A DNA stretch of 25,656 nucleotides, taken from Caulobacteraceae bacterium. GTDB lineage: Bacteria > Pseudomonadota > Alphaproteobacteria > Caulobacterales > Caulobacteraceae. The translations under genes and the position numbers were made by a program. Shown piece after piece: positions 1 to 7,141 of this stretch. The stretch spans positions 1-25,656 of the forward strand of contig JADZBR010000164.1 in assembly GCA_020852035.1 (NCBI GenBank), written 5' to 3'. The notes under the pieces were generated by a model that was given only the letters and a program-made list of their open reading frames with translations, did not search any database and had not been told where the DNA came from. Within the stretch, counting starts at the first letter, position 1. Each line of letters starts with the position of its first letter.

Positions 1-850
1 GTTCCGGCTCATGCTGGCGGCGCAGCTGCGGGTCGATCGCGCCGGCCAGGAAGTAGGCGACATCGGTGGCGCCGACGCCGTAGGCGAAGGACTGCCAGTC
101 GAGGGTGGTCATCGGGTGACCGCCGGCCGCCGTAGCGAACATCATGTTGTCGGGGCGAAAGTCGTTGTGCGTCAGGCAGCGCGGACCTTCGCGCACGGCC
201 AGGGCGTCGCCGCCAGCCAGGAGCCCTTCGCCGACTTCGATCCAGTCGGGTCGCAGGCGCTCGGCGTAGCGGGCGCGAAAGCCGGCCCAGAGGGCGCGGA
301 CCATGTCCGGATTGGCGCCGCCGGCGCCCGCCGCCTTGGAGCCGGAGACCCAGGCGAGGTCGTCGAGGGCGTCGTCCTGCCAGTGGGAGGCGTGCAGCTT
401 GGCCGCTTCGTCGATGGCCAGGCGGGCCTGGTCGAGGGTGACTCCCTGGAGCTGGTCGCCCTGCTCGGCGGGGGCGAGGTCTTCCATCAGCAGCACGAAC
501 TCGCTGGTGGCGGGGTCGACCTCGGCGAGGAGGCAGTGGGGCGTGTGGATCAGGGCCTTCGCCGCCAGATGGCGGTAGAACATCACCTCGCGCAGGTAGT
601 TGCCGAGCATCACGCCGGTCCCGAAGCTGTCCGGGTCGGCGGAGGGGAACTTGCCGACCACGGAGGCCGGGCCCTCGCCGCGGGCGTAGCGCAGGGTGAA
701 GCGGATGCTGTCGCCGATCTGGCCCGTGCCCACCGGCCTGGCGGCGAGCTCCGAGACGACAGCGTCGATCCCGGCCGACTGCAGGGCGCGGGTCATCCAG
801 GCCGCGTCGATGGCGCCCGGGCGGCGGATATCGGGCGCGGGGTCGCTCAT
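1..850 (-). CDS. Phosphotransferase, CHK/aminoglycoside-kinase-like (3' end beyond window)
   Basis: Reading the minus strand from the ATG at 850 gives an open frame of 283 codons that continues past the left edge, so the C-terminus is missing. The fold is the APH/choline-kinase-like one. Residues LLMEDLAP look like the hinge region, LTHNDFRPDNMMF is the catalytic Brenner loop (HxDxxxxN), and TTLDWQ supplies the metal-binding Asp. It is followed by GATDVAYFLAG, as in bacterial CHK or ecdysteroid-kinase-like proteins. These enzymes phosphorylate hydroxyl groups of small molecules using ATP; the substrate is unknown. The start codon overlaps the stop of the upstream NTF2-like gene by 4 nt (ATGA), so the two are probably translationally coupled. 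Kinases of this superfamily work with acyl-CoA dehydrogenases in 4-hydroxyacid degradation (LvaA/LvaC, ACAD10/11). A comparable role here is inference from context. Confidence 0.85.
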   Translation of the reverse strand, partial: MSDPAPDIRRPGAIDAAWMTRALQSAGIDAVVSELAARPVGTGQIGDSIRFTLRYARGEGPASVVGKFPSADPDSFGTGVMLGNYLREVMFYRHLAAKALIHTPHCLLAEVDPATSEFVLLMEDLAPAEQGDQLQGVTLDQARLAIDEAAKLHASHWQDDALDDLAWVSGSKAAGAGGANPDMVRALWAGFRARYAERLRPDWIEVGEGLLAGGDALAVREGPRCLTHNDFRPDNMMFATAAGGHPMTTLDWQSFAYGVGATDVAYFLAGAIDPQLRRQHEPE

Positions 851-1203
851 GCGGTGAGGTTGTGGGTGTAGACCTCGTTCAGCACGATCTCGCGGCCGCG
901 CAGGATCACAAGGTCGAAGCCGCGCAGGCGCGCCGCGCCGCCGGCGACGTCGGCGTACCAGCGGCCGCAGAAGCCGCCGACGATCGGCCAGGTCTCGTCG
1001 GGCGTGTAGGTGATCGGCGGGGTGGCGGCGAAGAGGCCTTCCAGATAGCCCGCCAGGGCGGCGCGGCCGGTGAGGCCGGCGGCGGTCTGCGGGTCCTTGT
1101 AGAGGCAATCCTCGGCGTAGAACGCGACCAGCCGCGGCACGTCCTTGGCGGTCCAGGCGGCCAGCCAGTCGGCGTTGAAGGCGGCGATCTCGTCAGGGGT
1201 CAT
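847..1203 (-). CDS. NTF2-like / SnoaL-fold small protein
   Basis: 118 aa, matching a single NTF2-like cone-shaped domain. The N-terminus (IAAFNADWLAAWTAKDVPRL, residues 6-25) followed by VAFYAEDCLYKDP is the typical start of SnoaL-like polyketide cyclase or limonene-epoxide-hydrolase-like proteins: an amphipathic helix, then the FYAED-x-x-x-x-DP turn. The C-terminal strand contains VLNEVYTHN. Members are either small enzymes acting on hydrophobic ring compounds (isomerases, cyclases, epoxide hydrolases) or ligand-binding proteins, and the sequence does not decide which. It starts 5 nt after the FAD monooxygenase gene ends and overlaps the downstream phosphotransferase by 4 nt, so it is firmly part of the catabolic operon. 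Steroid and terpenoid degradation clusters often carry such proteins, which fits the neighbours. The specific role is unassigned. Confidence 0.8.
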   Translation of the reverse strand: MTPDEIAAFNADWLAAWTAKDVPRLVAFYAEDCLYKDPQTAAGLTGRAALAGYLEGLFAATPPITYTPDETWPIVGGFCGRWYADVAGGAARLRGFDLVILRGREIVLNEVYTHNLTA

Positions 1204-1208
1204 GGGGT

Positions 1209-2444
1209 TCAGCCCTCCAGGCCCAGCACGCGGGCGCGGTGGGCCTCGGTGAAGATCTCGGCCGGGGCGACCTCCGGACCGGCCATGACGGCGAGGCCGT
1301 GCAGGCCGAGGGTCGGGTCGGCGGCGGATTGCTCGAAGTGCCTGCGGCGGCGGGCCTTGGCCGCCTCGCCGAACTCCATGTCGAGCCCGGCCTGCAGGGA
1401 TGCGGCGAAGCGCAATCGGCGCATGCGCTCGGCGCGCTCCTCAGCGTAGGGCGCGAGGGTCTCAGGGATCCAGTCGGCGTTCGCCTTCAGGAGGTCGCTG
1501 ACCAGCCGCACGTCGCGGTAGGTGATCGAAAGGCCGAGGCCGACGATCGGGTCGTTCCAGCCGGCGGCGTCGCCGACCAGCACCACGCCGGGCGCGAAGG
1601 GCTCGTCGGTCCAGGAGTCGGCGTTGACGTAGCTGAACAGCGGGCCGGCCGGGCGGCCGGCGACGAGGTGGCGGTTTTCCGGGCTGCAGCGCATGGCGAA
1701 GGCGTCGAGGAACCTGCGCGCGCCGTCGTCGCCCTTGAACCGGCGCGCCTCGTCGAGGGCGTAGCCGCCGTAGAGGCGCACGCGGCCGTCCCCCTGCGGG
1801 AAGGCCAGGAAGCCGAGGTCGCCCTCGGTGCCGATGGCCTGCAGGTCGTCCGGCCAGTCGTCGGCGCCTTCCACGAGCAGGCCGGCGAACCAGTGGTGCG
1901 GCTTGTCCTGGTGCAGGGTGATCCCGGCCGCCTCGCGCACCTGCGAGGTGCGCCCGTCCGCGCCGACGATCAGGCGGGCGGCGGCCTCGTGCGTCCCGCC
2001 GTCCTGCTCGAAGGCGACGCGGGGCGGATCGAAGGCGAGGCCGGTCACCTGCACGCCGCGGCGGGCGTCGGCGCCGGCGGCCCTGGCGGCGTCGAACAGG
2101 GTCTGGCAGTGCAGCGGGTGGCCCAGGCACAGCGGCCCCGGCACGTCGGGGGCGAAGACGCCGAGCGGCAGGGTGCGGGCCTCCGCTTCGGCCGGCGCGC
2201 GGCTTTCGTCGTAGGTGATGTGGCGTGTCAGGTGATGGCCGCCGGCCTCGACCAGCAGGTCGTAAAGACCGACGCGCCTGGTCTCCGTCACGCCCCAGGG
2301 CGCGATCCATTCGCCGCGCACGCGATCGACATAGGCGTCCGACTGCTCGAGCAGCAGCACCGAATAGCCGGCCCGCGCCATCACCGTGGCCAGCGCCGAG
2401 CCGCCGATCCCGCCGCCGACAATGGCCAGATCGTAGGAGGTCAT
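1209..2444 (-). CDS. Class A FAD-dependent monooxygenase (PHBH fold)
   Basis: 411 aa, the usual size for single-component p-hydroxybenzoate-hydroxylase-type flavoproteins. All three fingerprints are present: the dinucleotide-binding GGGIGG near residues 10-15, the DG motif GADGRTSQVR at 161-170 that contacts FAD and NAD(P)H, and the GD motif VVLVGDAAGWNDPIVG at about 287-302 that binds the FAD ribityl and phosphate groups. RVRGEWIAPWGV (41-52) is a conserved FAD-contact segment of this subgroup. Such enzymes use FAD and NAD(P)H to hydroxylate or epoxidise aromatic or unsaturated substrates, but some relatives are reductases or halogenases, so the reaction is not certain. The ATG at 2444 is preceded by a 13-nt gap from the acyl-CoA dehydrogenase stop, and the gene ends 5 nt before the NTF2-like gene. 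This indicates one transcript. Confidence 0.88.
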   Translation of the reverse strand: MTSYDLAIVGGGIGGSALATVMARAGYSVLLLEQSDAYVDRVRGEWIAPWGVTETRRVGLYDLLVEAGGHHLTRHITYDESRAPAEAEARTLPLGVFAPDVPGPLCLGHPLHCQTLFDAARAAGADARRGVQVTGLAFDPPRVAFEQDGGTHEAAARLIVGADGRTSQVREAAGITLHQDKPHHWFAGLLVEGADDWPDDLQAIGTEGDLGFLAFPQGDGRVRLYGGYALDEARRFKGDDGARRFLDAFAMRCSPENRHLVAGRPAGPLFSYVNADSWTDEPFAPGVVLVGDAAGWNDPIVGLGLSITYRDVRLVSDLLKANADWIPETLAPYAEERAERMRRLRFAASLQAGLDMEFGEAAKARRRRHFEQSAADPTLGLHGLAVMAGPEVAPAEIFTEAHRARVLGLEG

Positions 2445-2457
2445 GCGCGCATCGCCC

Positions 2458-3675
2458 TTACGTCGATTGCGTGGTGTCCGGCAGGCCGAGGATGCGCTTG
2501 GAGATGATGTTGTTCTGGATCTCGTGCGAGCCGCCGTAGATCGACATCGCCTTGCCGAACAGCCAGCCCGAGATGGCGTCCAGCTCTTCCTGCTTGAAGG
2601 CGTCGCCCTCCCAGCCGAGGCCCTGGTGGCCGAAGATCTCCAGGGTCATCTCCGCGCGGGTCTGCGAGACGTAGGTCGCCGAGTTCTTCAGCACCGAGGC
2701 GGCGTTGGTGGCGCCGGACGCGCCCTTGGCCTCGGCCGCCGCGCGGGCCAGGGTCAGGCCGTGGGCCCTGGCGTCCATCAGGTGGCGGGTGAGGCGCGTG
2801 CGCAGGTCGATGTCGGCGAGCCGGCCGTCCTCGTCGACCCCGACATAGGCCTTGGCGATGTCCTGGAACGGCTTGGAACGCCCGCCGCCGCCACCGCCGC
2901 CCATGGCGCCGGTCTGGCTGGCGCGCTCGTGCTGCAGCAGGCGCTTGCCGACGCTCCAGCCCTCGTTCTCCTTGCCGAGCAGGGCTTCCTTGGGGGCCGT
3001 GGCGTCGGTGAAGAAGGTCTCGCAGAAGGGCGAGGCGCCGCTGATCAGCTTGATCGGGCGCACCTCGATGCCCGGCTGATGCATGTCGACCAGCAGGAAC
3101 GAGATGCCGTCGTGCTTCTTGGCCGAGAAGTCGGTGCGCACCAGCATGCCGATCCAGTCGGAATACTGCGCGCCGGAGGTCCAGATCTTCTGGCCGTTGA
3201 TGAGGTAGTGGTCGCCGGCGTCCTCGCACTTGGTCTGCAGGGAGGCGAGGTCGGAGCCGGCGCCGGGCTCGGAATAGCCCACCGCCCAGCGCACTTCGCC
3301 GCGGATGATCGGCGGCAGGTGCTTACGCTTCTGCTCCTCGGTGCCGTAGTCCATGATCGTCGGGCCGATCATGGTCACGCCCATGCCGGCGGTCAGCGGG
3401 TTGAAGGCGCCGATGCGGGCCATCTCCTGCTGCAGCACGCGGGCCTGCTGCGGCGACAGGCCGCCGCCGCCGTATTCCGCCGGCCAGGTGGGCGTGCCCC
3501 AGCCCTTCTCGCCCATCGCTGTCTTCCAGGCGGCCATGTCGCCCTCGGGCGCCGGGCCGTCCATCAGCGCCGCGCCGGTGTCGCCGCGCAGGGACTTGGG
3601 GAAATTGGCGTCCAGCCAGCCGCGCGCCTCGGCGCGGAAAGCCTCAAGGTCGGTGTCGCCGCCGAAGTCGGCCAT
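2458..3675 (-). CDS. Acyl-CoA dehydrogenase (large-subunit type, YGGS variant)
   Basis: 405 aa from the ATG at 3675. An in-frame upstream Met at 3696 exists, but GGGAGGA lies at good spacing only before 3675. Family features are YSEPGAGSDLASL (134-146, FAD and substrate contact), INGQKIWTSGA (159-169) and the C-terminal IYGGSHEIQNNIISKRILGL (379-398). The usual catalytic Glu of the YEGT motif is Gly381 here. Glu250 in LLQHERAS occupies the place of the catalytic Glu in isovaleryl-CoA and long-chain dehydrogenases and is the likely base. The protein catalyses FAD-dependent alpha,beta-desaturation of an acyl-CoA, and bulky substrates (steroid or terpenoid side chains) are common in this subgroup. 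A run of seven Gly (259-265) is encoded by a GGC/GGT-rich stretch. It heads the four-gene tight cluster running to the left edge. Confidence 0.9.
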   Translation of the reverse strand: MADFGGDTDLEAFRAEARGWLDANFPKSLRGDTGAALMDGPAPEGDMAAWKTAMGEKGWGTPTWPAEYGGGGLSPQQARVLQQEMARIGAFNPLTAGMGVTMIGPTIMDYGTEEQKRKHLPPIIRGEVRWAVGYSEPGAGSDLASLQTKCEDAGDHYLINGQKIWTSGAQYSDWIGMLVRTDFSAKKHDGISFLLVDMHQPGIEVRPIKLISGASPFCETFFTDATAPKEALLGKENEGWSVGKRLLQHERASQTGAMGGGGGGGRSKPFQDIAKAYVGVDEDGRLADIDLRTRLTRHLMDARAHGLTLARAAAEAKGASGATNAASVLKNSATYVSQTRAEMTLEIFGHQGLGWEGDAFKQEELDAISGWLFGKAMSIYGGSHEIQNNIISKRILGLPDTTQST

Positions 3676-3690
3676 AGCTCGTCCTCCCGG

Positions 3691-3705
3691 ACACATTGCG
3701 TGTGT
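3691..3705. promoter_or_regulatory. Candidate operator dyad upstream of the acyl-CoA dehydrogenase
   Basis: The sequence ACACA-TTGCG-TGTGT is an inverted repeat with 5-bp arms, 16 nt upstream of the acyl-CoA dehydrogenase start. A related TGTGT/GCAA-containing stretch lies near 3741-3753 in the same 97-nt gap. The position suits a repressor site or leader structure for the downstream operon. Short arms make a chance occurrence possible, and no regulator gene is present in the window. Confidence 0.25.
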
Positions 3706-3772
3706 TTGCAGTCACCTTGCGGGGATGACGGCGGGCTCGCAAGTGTGTCGCAACGGAAGGACGTGGGGGAAA

Positions 3773-5284
3773 TCAGCTGTAGCGGAACTCCGCGCCCGAC
3801 AGGTCGATCTGCGGGATCTCCTTGCGCTCGGACCAGTAGTCCTGGGTGTGCTGCCACTCCGGCTTCGAGCCGCGCTGCGGCAGAAGATGCATGCCGCGCA
3901 TCAGATAGCCGGGGTTGAAGTTCTCCGGATCGATCCAGGGGCCGAGCTCCATCCCCTCGTCCTCGGGGCGCAGGGCGACTTCGACCTGCCTGGCCCCGAC
4001 CTTCTCCATGTGGTCGCGCAGGCGGGCCACGAAGTCGGCCACCAGGTCGGCCCGCAGGGTCCAGCTGGCGCGGAAGTAGCCGAACACCCAGACCATGTTC
4101 GGCACGCCGGTGAACATCATCCCGCGGTAGGTGACCGACTTGGAGAAATCCAGCGGCGCGCCGTCGATGGTGAAGTCGATGTCGCCGAGCACCGCCAGGT
4201 CGAAGCCGGTGGCGGTGACGATGATGTCGGCCTCCAGCTCCTTACCGGACTTGAGCAGGATCCCTCCCGCCGTGAAGCGTTCGATCTCGTCGGTCTCCAC
4301 CGAGACCTTGCCCGAGCGGATGCCCATGAAGAGGTCGCCGTCGGGGATGAAGGCGATCCGCTGGCGCCAGGGGCGGTAGCTGGGCGTGAAGTGCTTGGCC
4401 ACGTCGTAGTCCGGCCCGAGGATCAGCTTGGCCGCGCCGACCAGTTCCTGGGTGACGGTCTCCGGCTCGTCGAGGCAGCGCTGGGTGAAGGCGTCCTGGT
4501 CCTTCAGGATGCGGCGCCGCACGATCTCGTGGATCCAGGCCTCGTCGATCTCCAGGTCGCGCAGGGTGTCGGCCAGGTCGTTGGCGTTGCGGCCGGGGAT
4601 GAAATAGGTCGGCGAGCGCTGCAGGAGGGTGACGTGCTCGGTGTCGCCGGCGATGTTGGGCGCCAGGGTCGCAGCGGTGGCGCCCGAGCCGATGACGATC
4701 ACCCGCTTGCCCTTGTAGTCGAGGTCTTCCGGCCAGGTCTGCGGGTGGACGATGCGGCCGGTGAAGTCGCTCATGCCCGGCCAGTCGGGGGTGTAGCCCT
4801 GGCCGTGGCGATAGTAGCCCTGGCACATCCACAGGAAGCCGGTGGTGAAGGTCAGCTGGGCGTTGTCGCTCTTGCGCAGCACCTGCAGCGTCCAGAGCTT
4901 GTCGGCGCTCGACCAGCTGGCCGAGACGATCTCGTGGCCGTAGCGGATGTGCCTGGCGAGGTCGTTCTCCTCGATCACCTCGCCCATGTAGGTGAGGATC
5001 TCTTCAGCCGTGGCGATCGGCGTGCCGGTCCACGGCTTGAAGCGGTAGCCGAAGGTGTAGAGGTCGCTGTCGGAGCGGATGCCTGGGTACTTGTGGGTGA
5101 TCCAGGTGCCGCCGAAGCTCTCCTTGGCCTCCAGCACCACGAAGCTGTCCTGCGGCCGCTGCTGGGTCATGTGGTAGGCGCCGCCGACGCCGGAGATGCC
5201 CGCGCCGACGATCAGCACGTCGAAGTGCTCGGCGGCCTGCGCGGATTTCGGCGCCGCCTTGGCTTCAGGTTCTGCGAGCGTCAT
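3773..5284 (-). CDS. EthA-like flavin-containing Baeyer-Villiger monooxygenase
   Basis: 503 aa, the normal length for type I Baeyer-Villiger monooxygenases. The first Rossmann motif is GAGISG (27-32). The FGGTW segment (57-61) is followed by HKYPGIRSDSDLYTFGYRF. The BVMO fingerprint FTGRIVHPQTWPED (174-187) fits FxGxxxHxxxW[PD], and GSGATAATLAP (199-209) is the NADPH-binding Rossmann motif. The stretches LLQRSPTY, GDLFMGIRSGKV, ADIIVTATGFDL and FRASWTLRADLV closely resemble remembered sequence of mycobacterial EthA/MymA. Such enzymes insert oxygen next to a ketone, giving esters or lactones, or oxidise sulfur. The start at 5284 has GGGAGGG just upstream. The gene is separated by about 100 nt from genes on both sides. 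The dyad at 5308-5320 may control it. Confidence 0.92.
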   Translation of the reverse strand: MTLAEPEAKAAPKSAQAAEHFDVLIVGAGISGVGGAYHMTQQRPQDSFVVLEAKESFGGTWITHKYPGIRSDSDLYTFGYRFKPWTGTPIATAEEILTYMGEVIEENDLARHIRYGHEIVSASWSSADKLWTLQVLRKSDNAQLTFTTGFLWMCQGYYRHGQGYTPDWPGMSDFTGRIVHPQTWPEDLDYKGKRVIVIGSGATAATLAPNIAGDTEHVTLLQRSPTYFIPGRNANDLADTLRDLEIDEAWIHEIVRRRILKDQDAFTQRCLDEPETVTQELVGAAKLILGPDYDVAKHFTPSYRPWRQRIAFIPDGDLFMGIRSGKVSVETDEIERFTAGGILLKSGKELEADIIVTATGFDLAVLGDIDFTIDGAPLDFSKSVTYRGMMFTGVPNMVWVFGYFRASWTLRADLVADFVARLRDHMEKVGARQVEVALRPEDEGMELGPWIDPENFNPGYLMRGMHLLPQRGSKPEWQHTQDYWSERKEIPQIDLSGAEFRYS

Positions 5285-5307
5285 GGGCCCTCCCGCGAGC
5301 GCGTTTG

Positions 5308-5320
5308 TTATCAGCGATAA
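5308..5320. promoter_or_regulatory. Candidate TetR-type operator upstream of the BVMO gene
   Basis: TTATC-AGC-GATAA is a perfect inverted repeat with 5-bp arms, located 24-36 nt upstream of the monooxygenase ATG in an AT-richer patch within otherwise GC-rich DNA. That is where a repressor would overlap the promoter. Homologous EthA genes are controlled by TetR-family repressors, which makes such a regulator a reasonable inference. No regulator gene is visible in this window. Confidence 0.4.
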
Positions 5321-5360
5321 GTTTGCGTGCGCGCGCGGCGGCGGTCAAGCGCGACAAATG

Positions 5361-5379
5361 CTCCTCCAGCAAGGGGGAG
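5361..5379 (-). terminator. Hairpin downstream of the FAD oxidase gene
   Basis: On the minus strand, 7 nt past the stop codon of the FAD-linked oxidase, the RNA can form a 7-bp stem (CTCCCCC pairing with GGAGGAG, one G-U wobble) around a 5-nt loop. The tract that follows is only weakly T-rich (GCATTTG). It may be a weak terminator or an attenuating structure between the oxidase and the BVMO gene. Confidence 0.35.
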
Positions 5380-5385
5380 GGCCGA

Positions 5386-6795
5386 TCAGAAGAGCACCCT
5401 GGGATTCATGATCCGCTTTGGATCGAGCGCCTGCCTGAGCGCGCGCAACGCCGCCACCTCGGCGGCGCCCTTGTAGCGTTCGGCCTCGCCCGTCTTCATC
5501 ACGCCCAGCCCGTGCTCGGCGGAGATCGATCCGCCCAGCGCATCGGCTATGTCGTGGACGATGCGCGAGCCTTCTTCGCGGCGTGACGCATGGGGCGCGT
5601 CGGGCGCGCCGTCCGGGCGGATCACGTCGTAGTGGATGTTGCCATCGCCCATGTGGCCGAAAGCGGTGATGCGGCAGCCGGGGGCGAAGGCGGTCATCGC
5701 CGAACTGGCCTCTTCGATGAAATCGGCGACCCTGGAGACGGGCACCGAGACGTCGTGTTTCCAGGTCGCGCCCTCGGGTTTCTGACCGGGCGACTGGTTC
5801 TCGCGGATCGACCACAGGGCCTTCGCCTGGGCCTCGGTCTGGGCGACCACCGCGTCGCGGACCAGGCCGTCCTCCAGCCCGGCGGCCAGGAAGCGCTCCA
5901 TCGCCGCCTCGGCCGAGCCGGGCTCGCCGGAGGCGAATTCGACCAGCACGTACCAGGGGTGCGGCTCGGCCAGGGGGTCGCGCTGATCGGCGATGTTCCT
6001 CAGCACGAACTCGACGCCCTGGCGGCCCATCAGCTCGAAGGCTTCGACCGCGCCGCCGGCCTCGTCCTTGGCGCGGGCGAGGAGCTGCAGGGCGACGGCG
6101 GGGCTCTCGATCCCGGCCACGGCGACGGCGCGGGAGGCCAGTACGGGATAGAGCTTCAGGCTGGCGGCGGTGATCACGCCGAGCGTGCCCTCCGCCCCGA
6201 TCAGCAGCTGCTTCAGGTCATAGCCGGTGTTGTCCTTGCGCAGGCGCTTGAGGCCCTCGAACACCTCGCCGTTCGGCAGCACCGCCTCGATCCCCAGCAC
6301 CAGCTCGCGCATCATGCCGTAGCGCAGCACCGCGGTGCCGCCGGCGTTGGTGGAGATCAGGCCGCCGATCGTCGCGGTGCCCTCCGAGGCGAGGTTGAGC
6401 GGGAACCGCCGGCCCTTCTCCAGAGCCGCCTCATGCACCGCCGCCAGGGTGCAGCCGGCCTCGGCGACGAGGACGTCGTCGAGCGCATCGACGTCGCGGA
6501 CGGCCCGCATCTTCTCCAGCGAAAGCAGCACCTCGCCCTGCGGGATCTGCCCGCCGACCAGGCCGGTGTTGCCGCCCTGCGGGGTGATCGCCACCCCCGC
6601 CTCGGCGCAGACGCCGACGACGGCGGCCGCCTCGGCTGTGGTTTTGGGCAGCAGCAGGATCGGCGTCGTGCCGCTCCAGCGGTCACGCCATTCGAGCAGC
6701 TTGGGGGCCAGCCGCTCGGGGTCCTGGCTCCAGCCGCCCTCGCCGAGCACGGCCTTCAGGCGCGAGAGCACGTCGGCGGGAACGGCGATGGTCAT
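5386..6795 (-). CDS. FAD-binding oxidoreductase, D-2-hydroxyacid dehydrogenase type (GlcD/D2HGDH)
   Basis: 469 aa with the two-domain layout of the vanillyl-alcohol-oxidase superfamily. The N-terminal FAD_binding_4 domain has the pyrophosphate loop PQGGNTGLVGGQIP (72-85) and IGAEGTLGVIT (199-209). The C-terminal FAD-oxidase_C domain has KHDVSVPVSRV (347-357), GHMGDGNIHYD (380-390) with the His pair that binds metal in D-2-hydroxyglutarate dehydrogenases, and SAEHGLGVMK (425-434). Members oxidise D-2-hydroxyacids (D-lactate, D-2-hydroxyglutarate, glycolate subunit) and pass electrons to an acceptor such as a quinone or ETF. The exact substrate is not determinable here. It is divergently transcribed from vapB with 67 nt between the starts, and 101 nt separate it from the BVMO gene. 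It may therefore be a separate unit from the catabolic operon. Confidence 0.9.
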   Translation of the reverse strand: MTIAVPADVLSRLKAVLGEGGWSQDPERLAPKLLEWRDRWSGTTPILLLPKTTAEAAAVVGVCAEAGVAITPQGGNTGLVGGQIPQGEVLLSLEKMRAVRDVDALDDVLVAEAGCTLAAVHEAALEKGRRFPLNLASEGTATIGGLISTNAGGTAVLRYGMMRELVLGIEAVLPNGEVFEGLKRLRKDNTGYDLKQLLIGAEGTLGVITAASLKLYPVLASRAVAVAGIESPAVALQLLARAKDEAGGAVEAFELMGRQGVEFVLRNIADQRDPLAEPHPWYVLVEFASGEPGSAEAAMERFLAAGLEDGLVRDAVVAQTEAQAKALWSIRENQSPGQKPEGATWKHDVSVPVSRVADFIEEASSAMTAFAPGCRITAFGHMGDGNIHYDVIRPDGAPDAPHASRREEGSRIVHDIADALGGSISAEHGLGVMKTGEAERYKGAAEVAALRALRQALDPKRIMNPRVLF

Positions 6796-6824
6796 GGCGG
6801 CAGTCTAGCTGACAGCCGGCGGGG

Positions 6825-6851
6825 TTGCGAGTATATAAGCCGGTATATAAA
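6825..6851 (+). promoter_or_regulatory. Candidate promoter/operator of vapBC (repeated GTATATAA)
   Basis: GTATATAA occurs twice, at 6831-6838 and 6843-6850, 12 bp apart, in an AT-rich island between divergent genes. The second copy contains TATAAA (6846-6851), a good -10 box, with TTGCGA at 6825-6830 as a poorly spaced -35 candidate. The TATATA cores are self-complementary, so a VapB dimer could bind both copies, and autoregulation of this kind is usual for VapBC. The vapB GTG is only 12 nt after the -10, which would give a very short or absent leader. Confidence 0.45.
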
Positions 6852-6862
6852 GGCGCGGACCC

Positions 6863-7141
6863 GTGGCGATCCACATCAAGAACATCGAGACCGAACGCAA
6901 GGCGCGCGAGCTCGCCACGCTCACCGGCGGCACGATCACCGGCGTGATCGACCAAGCGCTGGAACAGCGGCTGACCGAGGAGCGCGGCAAGCGCAGGAAG
7001 CCGACCCTGGAGGAGATGATCGCCGCGACCGAGGAATTCCGGCGTAAGATGGGCGGGGTCCGCGGCGATCTGCCCCCGCTCACCAAGGCGGACTGGGACG
7101 CGCTCTGGGAGGTAGGTGAACCGGCGATCGACGACGCATGA
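6863..7141 (+). CDS. vapB: VapB-family antitoxin
   Basis: 92 aa starting at a GTG. The N-terminus MAIHIKNIETERKARELA and the following TGGTITGVIDQALEQRL match the PSK-type antitoxin family (PF07704, Rv0623-like). In this family a short beta strand and two helices form a ribbon-helix-helix DNA-binding dimer, while the C-terminal tail (about residues 45-92) wraps the toxin and blocks its active site. The reading frame overlaps vapC by 4 nt (ATGA), the standard antitoxin-first arrangement that ties toxin translation to antitoxin translation. No Shine-Dalgarno sequence is evident before the GTG, consistent with leaderless or near-leaderless translation from the TATAAA box at 6846. It probably represses its own operon with VapC as co-repressor. 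Confidence 0.88.
   Translation: MAIHIKNIETERKARELATLTGGTITGVIDQALEQRLTEERGKRRKPTLEEMIAATEEFRRKMGGVRGDLPPLTKADWDALWEVGEPAIDDA

Noticed and set aside
11..871. Plus-strand open frame at the left edge
   Set aside because: The minus strand encodes a clear kinase-like protein with its catalytic motifs; the plus-strand product has no recognisable features.
3353..5320. 655-codon plus-strand frame opposite the BVMO gene
   Set aside because: Antisense shadow of a gene with full BVMO fingerprints; the composition is typical of a GC-rich mirror frame.
6796..6862. Insertion or attachment site beside vapBC
   Set aside because: No inverted terminal repeats, target duplications, integrase or tRNA end were seen. 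The AT-rich repeats are better explained as promoter/operator.
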